The notes under the pieces were generated by a model. That model was not told where the DNA came from and searched no databases. It saw only the letters and a program-made list of their open reading frames with translations. A program made the translations under genes and the position numbers. A DNA stretch of 64,000 bases from positions 186,001-250,000 of the forward strand of contig NZ_FOKP01000004.1 in NCBI RefSeq assembly GCF_900112185.1. Reading direction: 5' to 3'. Origin of the DNA: Allobosea sp. CRIB-10. Its GTDB lineage: Bacteria; Pseudomonadota; Alphaproteobacteria; Rhizobiales; Beijerinckiaceae. This document shows, piece after piece, positions 43,838-53,440 of this stretch; the stretch's first letter is position 1, and the number at the start of each line of letters is the position of its first letter.

Positions 43838-44592
43838 AGCCGGTCGCCTATCCCAAGGGCACGGCGAAAAGCCTGTCGCGCTCGCTGCGCGTCTATCACG
43901 GCGACCATGTCCGCAAGGTCGCGATGGATTCGCTCTATGCCCGCTTCCTCAGAGCCGGTGATCTCGCCTTCGACATCGGCGCCCATGTCGGCGACCGCAT
44001 CTCCTCTTTCCGCAGGTTGGGCGCCCGCGTCGTGGCGCTGGAACCGCAACCCGGCCCGGCCAGGGCCCTGCGCCTGATCCATGGCCGCGATCCCAAGGTG
44101 GCGCTGGTCGCGGCAGCCTGCGGCGACAGCGAGGGCACCGCGACGCTCCGGATCAACAGCGCCAACCCCACCGTCTCGACGCTTTCGGGCGAGTTCGTCG
44201 ATGCCGCCCACAACCAGGACGGCTGGCGCGAGCAGGTCTGGGATCGCGAACTCACCGTGCCCTGCACCACGCTCGATGCGCTGGTGGCCGAGCACGGCCT
44301 GCCGGCCTTCATCAAGATCGATGTCGAGGGCTTCGAGGCGCATGTCCTCGCCGGCCTCTCGCAGACGCCGCCGGCGCTCTCCTTCGAGTTCACCACGATC
44401 CAGCGCGATGTGGCCGAAGCCTGCCTCGCCCGGCTCGCGGCGCTCGGCCCCTATCGTTTCAACGTCGCGCTCGGCGAGAACCAGCAGCTCGTCTTCCCTG
44501 AAGCGGTCGATGCTGAGGATATGGGTAGCTATCTCCGCGGCCTCCCACACGAGGCCAACTCCGGCGACGTCTACGCGCTGCTGTCGCGCTGA
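43834..44592 (+). CDS. FkbM-family methyltransferase
   Basis: A 252-residue SAM-dependent methyltransferase of the FkbM type. The SAM motif LAFDIGAHVGDRISSFRRLG and the following VVALEPQPGPARALR are clear, as are IKIDVEGFEAHVLAGL and the C-terminal beta strands. Its ATG overlaps the mdoH stop (ATGA), so they are translated together. This makes methylation of the periplasmic glucan or a related glycan a sensible guess, not known directly. Confidence 0.9.
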   Translation: MKPVAYPKGTAKSLSRSLRVYHGDHVRKVAMDSLYARFLRAGDLAFDIGAHVGDRISSFRRLGARVVALEPQPGPARALRLIHGRDPKVALVAAACGDSEGTATLRINSANPTVSTLSGEFVDAAHNQDGWREQVWDRELTVPCTTLDALVAEHGLPAFIKIDVEGFEAHVLAGLSQTPPALSFEFTTIQRDVAEACLARLAALGPYRFNVALGENQQLVFPEAVDAEDMGSYLRGLPHEANSGDVYALLSR

Positions 44593-44598
44593 CCGCTC

Positions 44599-44988
44599 CT
44601 AGGCGCTGCTCGGCCCGAGCCAGGCGAGCCCGGCCGCGACGAGCAGGCCGAACCAGCCGGGATGCCGTCCTCTGGTCGCGGAGAGCACGAGGAGCGAACC
44701 GGCGAGGGTCGCGATCGCGATGATCCGCACATGCAGGGCATGCGACGACGGATCGGGCGCCACCGCGATCAGGATCAGCAACGCCGCCAATCCCCAGCCC
44801 AGCATCGAAGTCAGGTGCCAATTGGCCCAGAGGATACGCAAATGCCGTTCGCGCAGCGGCGGCGGAGCGAGCAGCGGCACGATCGCCCCCGCCCGCAATT
44901 GCCGGAAGATCAGGATCTCGCCGATGACGGAATGGGCGATGCCGATCAGGATCATCAGCACGCCGGCGGCGATCAGATAGTTCTGCAT
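44599..44988 (-). CDS. Small four-helix membrane protein
   Basis: A 129-residue hydrophobic protein with about four transmembrane helices (YLIAAGVLMILIGIAHSVIG, SMLGWGLAALLILIAVAP, IIAIATLAGSLLVLSA, GWFGLLVAAGLAWLG). The conserved pieces GIAHSVIGE and ILWANWHLTSMLGWG match an uncharacterised family found in many Proteobacteria. The start at MQNYLIAAG was chosen; a longer form with a basic 14-residue extension is possible. It converges on the FkbM gene with only six bases between. Confidence 0.75.
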   Translation of the reverse strand: MQNYLIAAGVLMILIGIAHSVIGEILIFRQLRAGAIVPLLAPPPLRERHLRILWANWHLTSMLGWGLAALLILIAVAPDPSSHALHVRIIAIATLAGSLLVLSATRGRHPGWFGLLVAAGLAWLGPSSA

Positions 44989-45182
44989 CGAAGGCGGTCC
45001 GGCTCGTGGGGGTCGCAGGGCGCGCCTCACGCAACAGCAATCTGGCCTTGCCCGCGCCGATTGCGGAAGCTGCCATGGTGTCGCGCTTTCTTCGCAAGCG
45101 CATCGGCTTTATCACCCGGCTCAGCCTGCGTTCATCTTGCACTGCCCAGGCTGACCACGAACGCAACCGGCCAAGGATGACC

Positions 45183-46166
45183 ATGCTCGCTCTCGTTCGC
45201 CCGTTCGCCATCTCCGTAACGCTCCTGCTGACCGCCTTCGCGGCTCATGCCGCCGGCGATGTCGCCGTCGAGGTCAAGAACGAGTCGGAGCCGGTGCTCT
45301 GCGCCGAGAAGGACAACGTCACCATCAAGGCGATCTCACCCGAGGTCAGGCGCTTCCGCATCGAGGCGGCGCACCCGGCCTATATCGCCGGCCTGCTGCG
45401 CGACAACTGGGATGCCGACTGGACCGATTGCGACATGAGCGGCGATCCCGTCCACAAGGCGCCGGTGCCGCCGCAGCGCATCACCTTCTACGAGAGCATC
45501 GAGTACTGGCTGGTCGGCTACACGTTCGAGAGCTTCTGGCGCCCGGCCGAGACGACCTTCCGCGTCGGCGACCGCGTCGAGAAGGGGCTGCATCTCGTCC
45601 AGCTCTGGAAGCTCGGCAAGACCGGCTCCTATGAAGTGCTGGTCGTCTATCCGCAGGACGGCTACTGGCGCGTCCGGCCACTGCCGCCGCAGCAGCTCTC
45701 GGCCGCCGCCTATGGCTCCTCCTTCCTGTTCGGCCCGGTCGAGCAGGACGGCGCCCGGCCGGTTGTCAACATCAAGGAGATCGCCTTCGACCCCAAGACG
45801 CTCTCCTTCAACCTCGCCTTCAAGGATGGTTCCTCCGGTACGTTGAAGCTCGACAGCGTCGACGAGAACCGCATGGTGCTCGACGCCGTGCTCGACAAGC
45901 CGGTGACCGGCGGCAAGGCCTTCGCCGCGCTGCGCTCGATGTATGTCACCGAGTTCAACAACGACGTCGCCCGCATCGCCATCCGCGAGCCCGGCGCCAA
46001 GGGCTGGCGCGAAGAGGCGCTGATGCCCTTCACCGGCGGCAAGGCGACCGATGTCTGGATGGGCCGCACCACCCATTCGCGTCACAACACCTCCTCGCCC
46101 GACATGGTCTTCCGCAGCTTCTCCAAAGACCCGAACCCGCCGGCCAAGCCGGAAGCGAAGAAGTAG
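45183..46166 (+). CDS. Secreted protein of unknown function
   Basis: A 327-residue protein with a Sec signal peptide (MLALVRPFAISVTLLLTAFA, then AHAAGD; cleavage near residue 23). The mature part contains a repeated aromatic pattern (ITFYESIEYWLVGYTFESFW, PQDGYWRVRPLPPQQL) and ends in a Lys/Pro-rich tail. Two start codons are possible: ATG 45177 and ATG 45183. AAGGA at 45173-45177 has the right spacing only for 45183, so that start was chosen. No domain was recognised; a periplasmic or outer-membrane-associated function is likely. Confidence 0.75.
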   Translation: MLALVRPFAISVTLLLTAFAAHAAGDVAVEVKNESEPVLCAEKDNVTIKAISPEVRRFRIEAAHPAYIAGLLRDNWDADWTDCDMSGDPVHKAPVPPQRITFYESIEYWLVGYTFESFWRPAETTFRVGDRVEKGLHLVQLWKLGKTGSYEVLVVYPQDGYWRVRPLPPQQLSAAAYGSSFLFGPVEQDGARPVVNIKEIAFDPKTLSFNLAFKDGSSGTLKLDSVDENRMVLDAVLDKPVTGGKAFAALRSMYVTEFNNDVARIAIREPGAKGWREEALMPFTGGKATDVWMGRTTHSRHNTSSPDMVFRSFSKDPNPPAKPEAKK

Positions 46167-46191
46167 CTCCTCACTCCGTTTTTTTTCCGCG

Positions 46192-46282
46192 TGTCATCCC
46201 GGACAAGCCGCGAAGCGGCGCCGATCCGGGACCCATGCCTGAGCTTCTATCGGACAAGCTCAGGCATAGGTCCCGGGTCTCC
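46192..46282. repeat. Palindromic intergenic repeat, family C copy 2
   Basis: The segment has two nested inverted repeats: ATCCGGGACC / GGTCCCGGGT outside, and CCTGAGCTT / AAGCTCAGG inside. It shares ATCCCGGACAAGC and GGGACCCATGCCTGA with copy 1 at 20598-20700. It lies between the secreted protein gene and the TauE gene. Confidence 0.8.
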
Positions 46283-46344
46283 CTTTGGTCGCCAGGGAGG
46301 ACCAGCGCTGGACTATCGATGCAAGTGATCGATCAGGTCGCCTC

Positions 46345-47097
46345 ATGGACACCCCGACCATCCTCAGCCTCGTGCTCGGCGCCGCTCTCGCAGGCTTCGT
46401 GCAGGGCCTCTCGGGCTTCGCCTTCAGCCTCGTCGCCATGTCGGTCTGGGCCTGGACGCTCGATCCCAAGCTCGCCGCGGTGATGGCCGTGTTCGGCGGT
46501 CTGACCGGCCAGTCGATCGCGGCCGTCACGGTGCGCCGCGGCTTCGACGTCGCCCGGCTCTGGCCCTTCCTGCTCGGCGGCCTCGCCGGCATCCCGGTCG
46601 GCGTCCTGCTGCTGCCGCTGGTCGAGCCGAACCTGTTCAAGGCCGGGCTCGGCATCCTGCTGGCGGTCTGGTGCCCGATCATGCTGTTCGCCCCGCATCT
46701 GCCGCCGGTCCGCTTCGGCGGGCGCCTGACCGACGGCGCGATCGGGCTCGGCGGCGGCATCATGGGCGGCTTCGGCGGCTTCACCGGCGTCCTGCCGACG
46801 CTGTGGTGCAGCTTGCGCCGCATGGACAAGGACGCGCAGCGCTCGATCGTCCAGAACTTCAACCTGACCATGCTCGCCGCGACCATGCTCGGCTATGTCC
46901 TGGCCGGGAACGTCACGCGCGAGATGTGGCCGGCCTTCGCCATCGTCGCGCCGGCGATGCTGATTCCCTCGCTGCTCGGCGGGAAGCTCTATATCGGTAT
47001 CAGCGAACAGGCCTTCCGCCGCATCGTGCTGACCTTGCTGACCCTGTCCGGCCTCGCGCTGCTGGCCTCGTCCCTGCCATGCCTGCTCGGCATCTGA
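46345..47097 (+). CDS. TauE/SafE-family sulfite/organosulfur exporter
   Basis: A 250-residue membrane protein with seven to eight helices. The family repeats are visible: GAALAGFVQGLSGFAFSLVA in the first half and GGGIMGGFGGFTGVLPTLWC in the second. The assigned role is export of small anions such as sulfite or organosulfonates; the substrate is not shown here. The chosen ATG begins MDTPTILSLVLG. It is not tightly linked to its neighbours. Confidence 0.88.
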   Translation: MDTPTILSLVLGAALAGFVQGLSGFAFSLVAMSVWAWTLDPKLAAVMAVFGGLTGQSIAAVTVRRGFDVARLWPFLLGGLAGIPVGVLLLPLVEPNLFKAGLGILLAVWCPIMLFAPHLPPVRFGGRLTDGAIGLGGGIMGGFGGFTGVLPTLWCSLRRMDKDAQRSIVQNFNLTMLAATMLGYVLAGNVTREMWPAFAIVAPAMLIPSLLGGKLYIGISEQAFRRIVLTLLTLSGLALLASSLPCLLGI

Positions 47098-47193
47098 CGG
47101 GACGGAACCCTCGCCTGCCCGCGCAGGTTATCGATGACGTGCCCGTCCTAACGGGCTAGCCTGCTGCCTCGATCCGACTGACGAGACCGACCA

Positions 47194-47973
47194 ATGCCGC
47201 GTTTTGCCGCCAATCTCTCGATGATGTTCAACGAGTGGGAGTTCCTCGACCGCTTCAAGGCGGCGTCCGAGGCCGGATTCGAGGCGGTGGAGTTCCTGTT
47301 TCCCTATGAACATGCGCCGGAGAAGGTGGGCCTCGCGCTCGCCGGCGGCCAGCTCGAGCAGGCGCTGTTCAACCTGCCGCCGGGCAATTGGGCCAAGGAT
47401 GAACGCGGCATAGCGGCGCTGCCCGGCCGCGAGGAGGAGTTCCGGAAAGGCATCGAGACGGCGCTGGCCTATGTCCACGAGACCGGCGTCAAGCGCCTGC
47501 ACATGATGGCCGGCCTCACCGACCCGAATGATCCGGCCGCCCAAAAGGCCTATCGCGCCTCGCTCGCCTATGCGGCCGACAAGCTCGGCGAGCATGGCAT
47601 CGACCTGCTGCTCGAGCCGATCAACGGCAAGGACATGCCGGGCTATTTCCTCAACGATTTCGACCAGGCGGCGGCCTATGTCCGCGAAGCCGGCCGGCCC
47701 AACGTCAAGCTGCAGTTCGACATGTATCATTGCGAGCTGATCCACGGCGATGTCGGGGCGCGCCTGGAAGCACTCTACCCGCTTGTCGGCCATGTCCAGA
47801 TTGCCAATGCCGAGGGGCGGCACGAGCCCGACGGCACCCGGCCCGACTATCCCGCGCTGTTCGCCCAGCTCGATTCGCTCGGCTATGCCGGCTTCGTCGG
47901 CTGCGAGTATCGTCCGCGCGCCGGCACGCTCGAAGGCCTCGGCTGGTTCTCTCCCTGGAAGAAGCACGCGTGA
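47194..47973 (+). CDS. hyi: Hydroxypyruvate isomerase
   Basis: A 259-residue TIM-barrel sugar isomerase of the Hyi/OtnI family. The N-terminus reads MPRFAANLSMMFNEWEFLDR, the metal-binding Glu is in LLLEPINGKDMPGYFL, and the C-terminus ends GFVGCEYRPRAGTLEGLGWF. It interconverts hydroxypyruvate and tartronate semialdehyde, or 2-oxo-tetronate in OtnI types. Its stop codon overlaps the GTG start of the glucokinase gene, so they are coupled. The precise substrate is not decided by sequence. Confidence 0.9.
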   Translation: MPRFAANLSMMFNEWEFLDRFKAASEAGFEAVEFLFPYEHAPEKVGLALAGGQLEQALFNLPPGNWAKDERGIAALPGREEEFRKGIETALAYVHETGVKRLHMMAGLTDPNDPAAQKAYRASLAYAADKLGEHGIDLLLEPINGKDMPGYFLNDFDQAAAYVREAGRPNVKLQFDMYHCELIHGDVGARLEALYPLVGHVQIANAEGRHEPDGTRPDYPALFAQLDSLGYAGFVGCEYRPRAGTLEGLGWFSPWKKHA

Positions 47974-48971
47974 GCGCGGGCTTTCCCCATCCGGTGCTCG
48001 TCGCCGACATCGGCGGCACCAATTGCCGGCTCTCGCTGGTGCAAACGCCCGGCGGCCTGCACGAGCCGCTCGCCCGGATCAGCACCGGCGCGCATCCGAC
48101 GCCCGAGGCGGCGCTCGGCTCGGTGCTGTCGACGCTGACAGTGAAGCCGCGCTCGGCAATCCTCGCCGTCGCCGGGCCGCTCGATGGCCGCAAGGCGCAG
48201 CTCACCAATGCCAGCTGGCATTTCGACGGCCCGGAACTCGGCAAGGCGCTCGGCTTCGAGCAGGGGCTGCTGGTCAATGATTTCGAGGCGCTCGCCGCTT
48301 CTCTGGCCGTGCTTCGAGACCGCGACCTGGTCAATCTCGTCCGCGGCAAGCCCGAGCCTGAAGGTCCGCGCTTGGTGCTCGGTCCCGGAACCGGCTTCGG
48401 TGCTGCTGCCCTCTTGCGGCGCGGCGACACCGGCATGCTGGTGCCGACCGAATCCGGCCATATCGGCATCGGCCCGGAGGATCCGACCGAGGTGAAGCTC
48501 TGGCCGGCTCTGGCCGAGGGCATCCCGCGCGTCACCGTCGAGGAACTGCTCAGCGGCAATGGCCTCGTTCGCTTCCACCGGGCTGTTATGCGCCAGTCCG
48601 ACGTGGCCGAGCCCGATGTCAGCGCCGCCGACGTCTCCGCGCTGGCGCTCGACGGCAATCCCGGCGCGCTGATGGCGGTGGTCTGCTTCTGGCGGCTGCT
48701 GGCGCGGGTCGCCGGCGATCTCGCCCTCGGCTTCAAGGCGACGGGCGGTGTCTATCTCGCCGGCGGCATCGCGCCGCGCATCCTGCCGCTCGCCGATAAG
48801 GCGACGATCCATGCCGTCTTCGCCGGCAAGCCGCCGGTCGAGGATCTCGCCGCCCGCTTCTCGCTCGACGTGATCACCGCCGACGATCCGGCCGAACAGG
48901 GCCTCGCGGCCATCGCTGCTGCGCCGAGCCGCTTCGGCCTCGACGATCCCGCGCGCTTGTGGTTTGCCTGA
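47970..48971 (+). CDS. glk: Glucokinase
   Basis: A 333-residue ASKHA-fold sugar kinase of the bacterial Glk type. ATP and sugar motifs are LVADIGGTNCRLSL, ILAVAGPLDGRKAQLTNASW, LVNDFEALA with the catalytic Asp, and LVLGPGTGFGAAALL. The C-terminal GGVYLAGGIAPRI closes the ATP site. The GTG start overlaps the hyi stop (GTGA), and the coupling suggests the two enzymes share a carbohydrate route. Confidence 0.93.
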   Translation: MSAGFPHPVLVADIGGTNCRLSLVQTPGGLHEPLARISTGAHPTPEAALGSVLSTLTVKPRSAILAVAGPLDGRKAQLTNASWHFDGPELGKALGFEQGLLVNDFEALAASLAVLRDRDLVNLVRGKPEPEGPRLVLGPGTGFGAAALLRRGDTGMLVPTESGHIGIGPEDPTEVKLWPALAEGIPRVTVEELLSGNGLVRFHRAVMRQSDVAEPDVSAADVSALALDGNPGALMAVVCFWRLLARVAGDLALGFKATGGVYLAGGIAPRILPLADKATIHAVFAGKPPVEDLAARFSLDVITADDPAEQGLAAIAAAPSRFGLDDPARLWFA

Positions 48972-50061
48972 GCGCTCCCGCGCTCACCCGCCCTTTTCAA
49001 AGACGATTCCCCCTTTGCCCCAGCTCTACGGCATCCAGGTCCTGCGCGCACTTGCGGCGCTGATGGTCGCGGTCCATCACGTCCAGGCCGATGCCGGCTT
49101 TCTCGCGGCCGGGGCCGGCATCGCCTTCACACCCTCGCGCGCCTTGCCTTGGAGTGCCGGCGTCGACCTGTTCTTCGTTATCTCCGGCTTCATCATGGTC
49201 CACTCCTCGGCCAGGCTGTTCGGCCAGCCGGACGGGGCGCGCCTGTTCATCGCTCGGCGCATCGCCCGGATCGTGCCGCTCTACTGGGCCGCGACGACGC
49301 TCTTCCTCCTCGTGCTGCTCGCCTCGCCCGCTATGCTCAATTCCGGTGCGCCGAGCCTCCAGCAAATCGCAGCCTCTTATCTGTTCTGGCCGATGGCGAA
49401 CGCGGCAGGCGAGCTGCAGCCGGTCTACTCGCTCGGCTGGACGCTGAACTACGAGATGCTGTTCTACGCCCTGTTCGGCGCCGCGCTGCTCGCGCCCGGC
49501 CGACTGGTCGTGCCGCTCGTGATCGTCGCGCTCGCCGCGCTGGTCGCAGCGCAGAGCCTGGCCGGGCCGCTGCCCCTACCCTTCGGTTTCTGGGGCCAGC
49601 CGATCGTGCTCGAATTCGCTGCCGGCATGGCGGTCGGCCTGCTGCGCCAGAACGGTCTCAGGCTCGACGGCCGCCTGCGCTGGCTGATGACGGCGGCCGG
49701 GATCGCTCTGTTCGTGGTCGCCTCCGGCGATGGCTGGGCGCAGACCTCCTGGGGCGCGGTTGTCCTGCGCGGTACCGGTGCGCTGCTCCTCGTCGGAGCC
49801 GCAGCCTGCGGCCGCAACGTCACCGCTCCCTCAGCGCTAGTGCGTTCGCTGGCGGCCCTGGGCGATGCCTCCTATGCGCTCTATCTCGTCCATCCCTTCG
49901 CGATGCGGGCGCTGCGCGAGGTCTTCGCCCGTCTCGCACCGGGCGCGACCGGGCTCTTTATCGTACTGGCGCTGGTCGCCGCCGTGCTCGCGGCGCTGGC
50001 GGTCTACCACTGGTTCGAGCGGCCGATGACGAAGGTCCTGCGGCGGGCGCTGCGAGCCTAG
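48964..50061 (+). CDS. Acyltransferase 3 family membrane protein (OafA-like)
   Basis: A 365-residue multi-helix membrane acyltransferase. The N-terminal family motif LRALAALMVAVHHVQADAGF contains the conserved His, and GVDLFFVISGFIMVHSSARL follows. About ten helices run to the end, closing with the AVYHWFERPMTKVL motif. These proteins acylate sugars on surface or periplasmic glycans. The start is a TTG overlapping the glk end; another TTG at 49015 (beginning LPQLYGIQVL) is also possible. A link to periplasmic glucan decoration is only a suggestion. Confidence 0.88.
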   Translation: MPERSRAHPPFSKTIPPLPQLYGIQVLRALAALMVAVHHVQADAGFLAAGAGIAFTPSRALPWSAGVDLFFVISGFIMVHSSARLFGQPDGARLFIARRIARIVPLYWAATTLFLLVLLASPAMLNSGAPSLQQIAASYLFWPMANAAGELQPVYSLGWTLNYEMLFYALFGAALLAPGRLVVPLVIVALAALVAAQSLAGPLPLPFGFWGQPIVLEFAAGMAVGLLRQNGLRLDGRLRWLMTAAGIALFVVASGDGWAQTSWGAVVLRGTGALLLVGAAACGRNVTAPSALVRSLAALGDASYALYLVHPFAMRALREVFARLAPGATGLFIVLALVAAVLAALAVYHWFERPMTKVLRRALRA

Positions 50062-50066
50062 AAACT

Positions 50067-50159
50067 CGTCATGGTCGGGCTTGACCCGACCATCTCGGAA
50101 ACCAGCTAGCTGGTCCTGAGGTTCTCGGATCTGCGCTTCGCTCCGTCCGAGAATGACGC
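50067..50159. repeat. Palindromic intergenic repeat, family D copy 2
   Basis: GTCATGGTCGGGCTTGACCC with GACCATCTCGG on the left, and GTTCTCGGATCTGCGCTTCG with CCGAGAATGACGC on the right. It matches copy 1 (37802-37908). It fills the whole gap between two convergent genes. Confidence 0.8.
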
Positions 50160-50160
50160 T

Positions 50161-50520
50161 CTACGTCTTCTTCAACCTCATTCCCTTCAGCGACTGCCCG
50201 ACCACGCCGCCGTCGCGCCGGCGCTGCGGCCGCTTGGCGACGATCGTCTCGACGTGGCTTTCCTGCGGGAAATAGCCGCGCTCCAGCACTTCGAGCGTAT
50301 ATTCCTCATAGGTCAGGCCGAGCGCCTCGGCCCGCTCCTGCCGCCGCAGCGCGATCTCGCGCGGCTTCTTCCAGGCCTTGCGATGGGCGAAGCGCCAGTC
50401 GAACGTGCGGCCGATTTCGTCCCGACTAACTCGCGGCTTGCGCGTCTTCTCCTCCAGCGGCGGGCCGCCATTGTCGCCGATGCGGGCGGTACGAGGCTTG
50501 CGCAGGGCCGGCTGTCTCAT
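50161..50520 (-). CDS. Hypothetical protein with IGDNGGPP motif
   Basis: A 119-residue basic protein. The N-terminal ARIGDNGGPPLE motif is common in Rhizobiales proteins of unknown function. The rest is charged and helix-rich (FDWRFAHRKAWKKPREIALR, EALGLTYEEYTLEVLERGYF, then a basic tail). It may bind nucleic acid, but nothing proves this. The promoter region is AT-rich and holds a perfect 6-bp inverted repeat at 50537-50553. Confidence 0.7.
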   Translation of the reverse strand: MRQPALRKPRTARIGDNGGPPLEEKTRKPRVSRDEIGRTFDWRFAHRKAWKKPREIALRRQERAEALGLTYEEYTLEVLERGYFPQESHVETIVAKRPQRRRDGGVVGQSLKGMRLKKT

Positions 50521-50536
50521 GGCATCATCTTATATG

Positions 50537-50553
50537 AGATACAAAACGTATCT
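50537..50553. promoter_or_regulatory. Inverted repeat, candidate operator
   Basis: AGATAC-AAAAC-GTATCT is a perfect 6-bp inverted repeat with a 5-base spacer, within the AT-rich stretch upstream of the minus-strand IGDNGGPP gene and close to the start of the divergent ABC-F gene. Read on the minus strand, TATAAG-like hexamers lie on each side. The AT content is very different from the surrounding high-GC DNA, which supports a regulatory function. Confidence 0.5.
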
Positions 50554-50630
50554 TATAGTGGATCAAGCTGAGCCGCCTCGCAAGCCCCGGCATGGTGACA
50601 GGCGCGCCCGCGCAGTCTATCCCCCGCGCC

Positions 50631-52439
<1,809 letters not shown>

Positions 52440-52459
52440 GGCCCCGCAAGCGCTCGCTC

Positions 52460-52555
52460 CGTCATGCTCGGCCTTGTGCCGAGCATCCACGTCTTGAACA
52501 CCGCCCTCGATCGACGAAGACGTGGATGGTCGGGACGAGCCCGACCATGACGACA
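52460..52555. repeat. Palindromic intergenic repeat, family D-like copy 3
   Basis: GTCATGCTCGGCCTTGTGCC with GAGCATCCACGTCTT on the left and AAGACGTGGATGGTCGGGAC with CCGACCATGACGAC on the right form a long inverted repeat. The outer part resembles family D copies 1 and 2 but the central part (CACGTCTT/AAGACGTG) differs. It lies after uup. Confidence 0.75.
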
Positions 52556-52684
52556 ATGCCAAACTGCGCGATCGGCCACCCAGCCCATACAATTCCGCTA
52601 TCCGGCCAATCGCGAAAGCGTATTTATCCCGCCGGCCAAATCGTCCCACAGTCGGCGCGCAGATGGAATCCTCGAGGAAGCACC

Positions 52685-53431
52685 ATGAGATTGAAGGGCA
52701 AGACGGCGCTGATCACCGGCGCAGCGCAGGGCTTTGGCCTCGGCATCGCCGAGACCTTCGTGCGCGAGGGCGCGCGGGTCGCGGTGCTCGACATCAATGG
52801 CGACAAGGCCCGCGAGGCGGCCAAGGCGATCGGCCGCAAGGCCTTCGCCGTCGCCTGCGACGTCGGCAAGGCGAAGAGCGTCGATGCCGCCGTGGCCAAG
52901 GTGATCAAGCGCTTCGAGCGGCTCGACATCGTCGTCAACAATGCCGGCATCAGCCATCGCAACCAGCCGATGCTGGATGTCACCGAGGCCGAGTTCGACC
53001 GCGTCTTCGACGTCAACGTGAAGTCGATCTTCCTGATGGCCAGGGCGACCGTGCCGCATTTCCGCGAGCATGGCGGCGGCGTCATCCTCAATATCGGCTC
53101 GACCGCCGGCGTGCGCCCGCGTCCCGGCCTGACCTGGTACAACGGCTCGAAGGGCGCCGCGAACCTGCTGTCGAAGTCGATGGCGGTCGAGCTTGCCCCG
53201 GATCGGATCCGCGTCAACGCCATCGCGCCGGTCGCCGGCGAGACGCCGCTGCTCGCGACCTTCATGGGCGAGGACACGCCCGAGAAGCGCAAGGCCTTCA
53301 CCGCGACGATTCCCTGGGGCCGCTTCTCGACGCCACAGGACATCGCCAATGCCGCGCTGTTCCTGTGCTCGGACGAGTCGGAGATGGTGACCGGCTCGGT
53401 GCTGGCGGTCGACGGCGGCCGCTGCGTCTGA
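52685..53431 (+). CDS. SDR family oxidoreductase
   Basis: A 248-residue short-chain dehydrogenase. The cofactor motif is ITGAAQGFGLGIAETF, with the acidic LDIN after the second strand suggesting NAD. NNAGIS, the catalytic Ser in LNIGSTAGV, the WYNGSKGAANLLSKS Tyr-Lys pair, and the C-terminal GSVLAVDGGRCV all fit classical SDR (glucose dehydrogenase / 3-oxoacyl reductase-like) enzymes. The start is supported by GAGGA at 52674-52678, six bases upstream. The substrate is unknown. It converges on the phosphoesterase gene. Confidence 0.93.
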   Translation: MRLKGKTALITGAAQGFGLGIAETFVREGARVAVLDINGDKAREAAKAIGRKAFAVACDVGKAKSVDAAVAKVIKRFERLDIVVNNAGISHRNQPMLDVTEAEFDRVFDVNVKSIFLMARATVPHFREHGGGVILNIGSTAGVRPRPGLTWYNGSKGAANLLSKSMAVELAPDRIRVNAIAPVAGETPLLATFMGEDTPEKRKAFTATIPWGRFSTPQDIANAALFLCSDESEMVTGSVLAVDGGRCV

Positions 53432-53440
53432 CGGCTTCCG

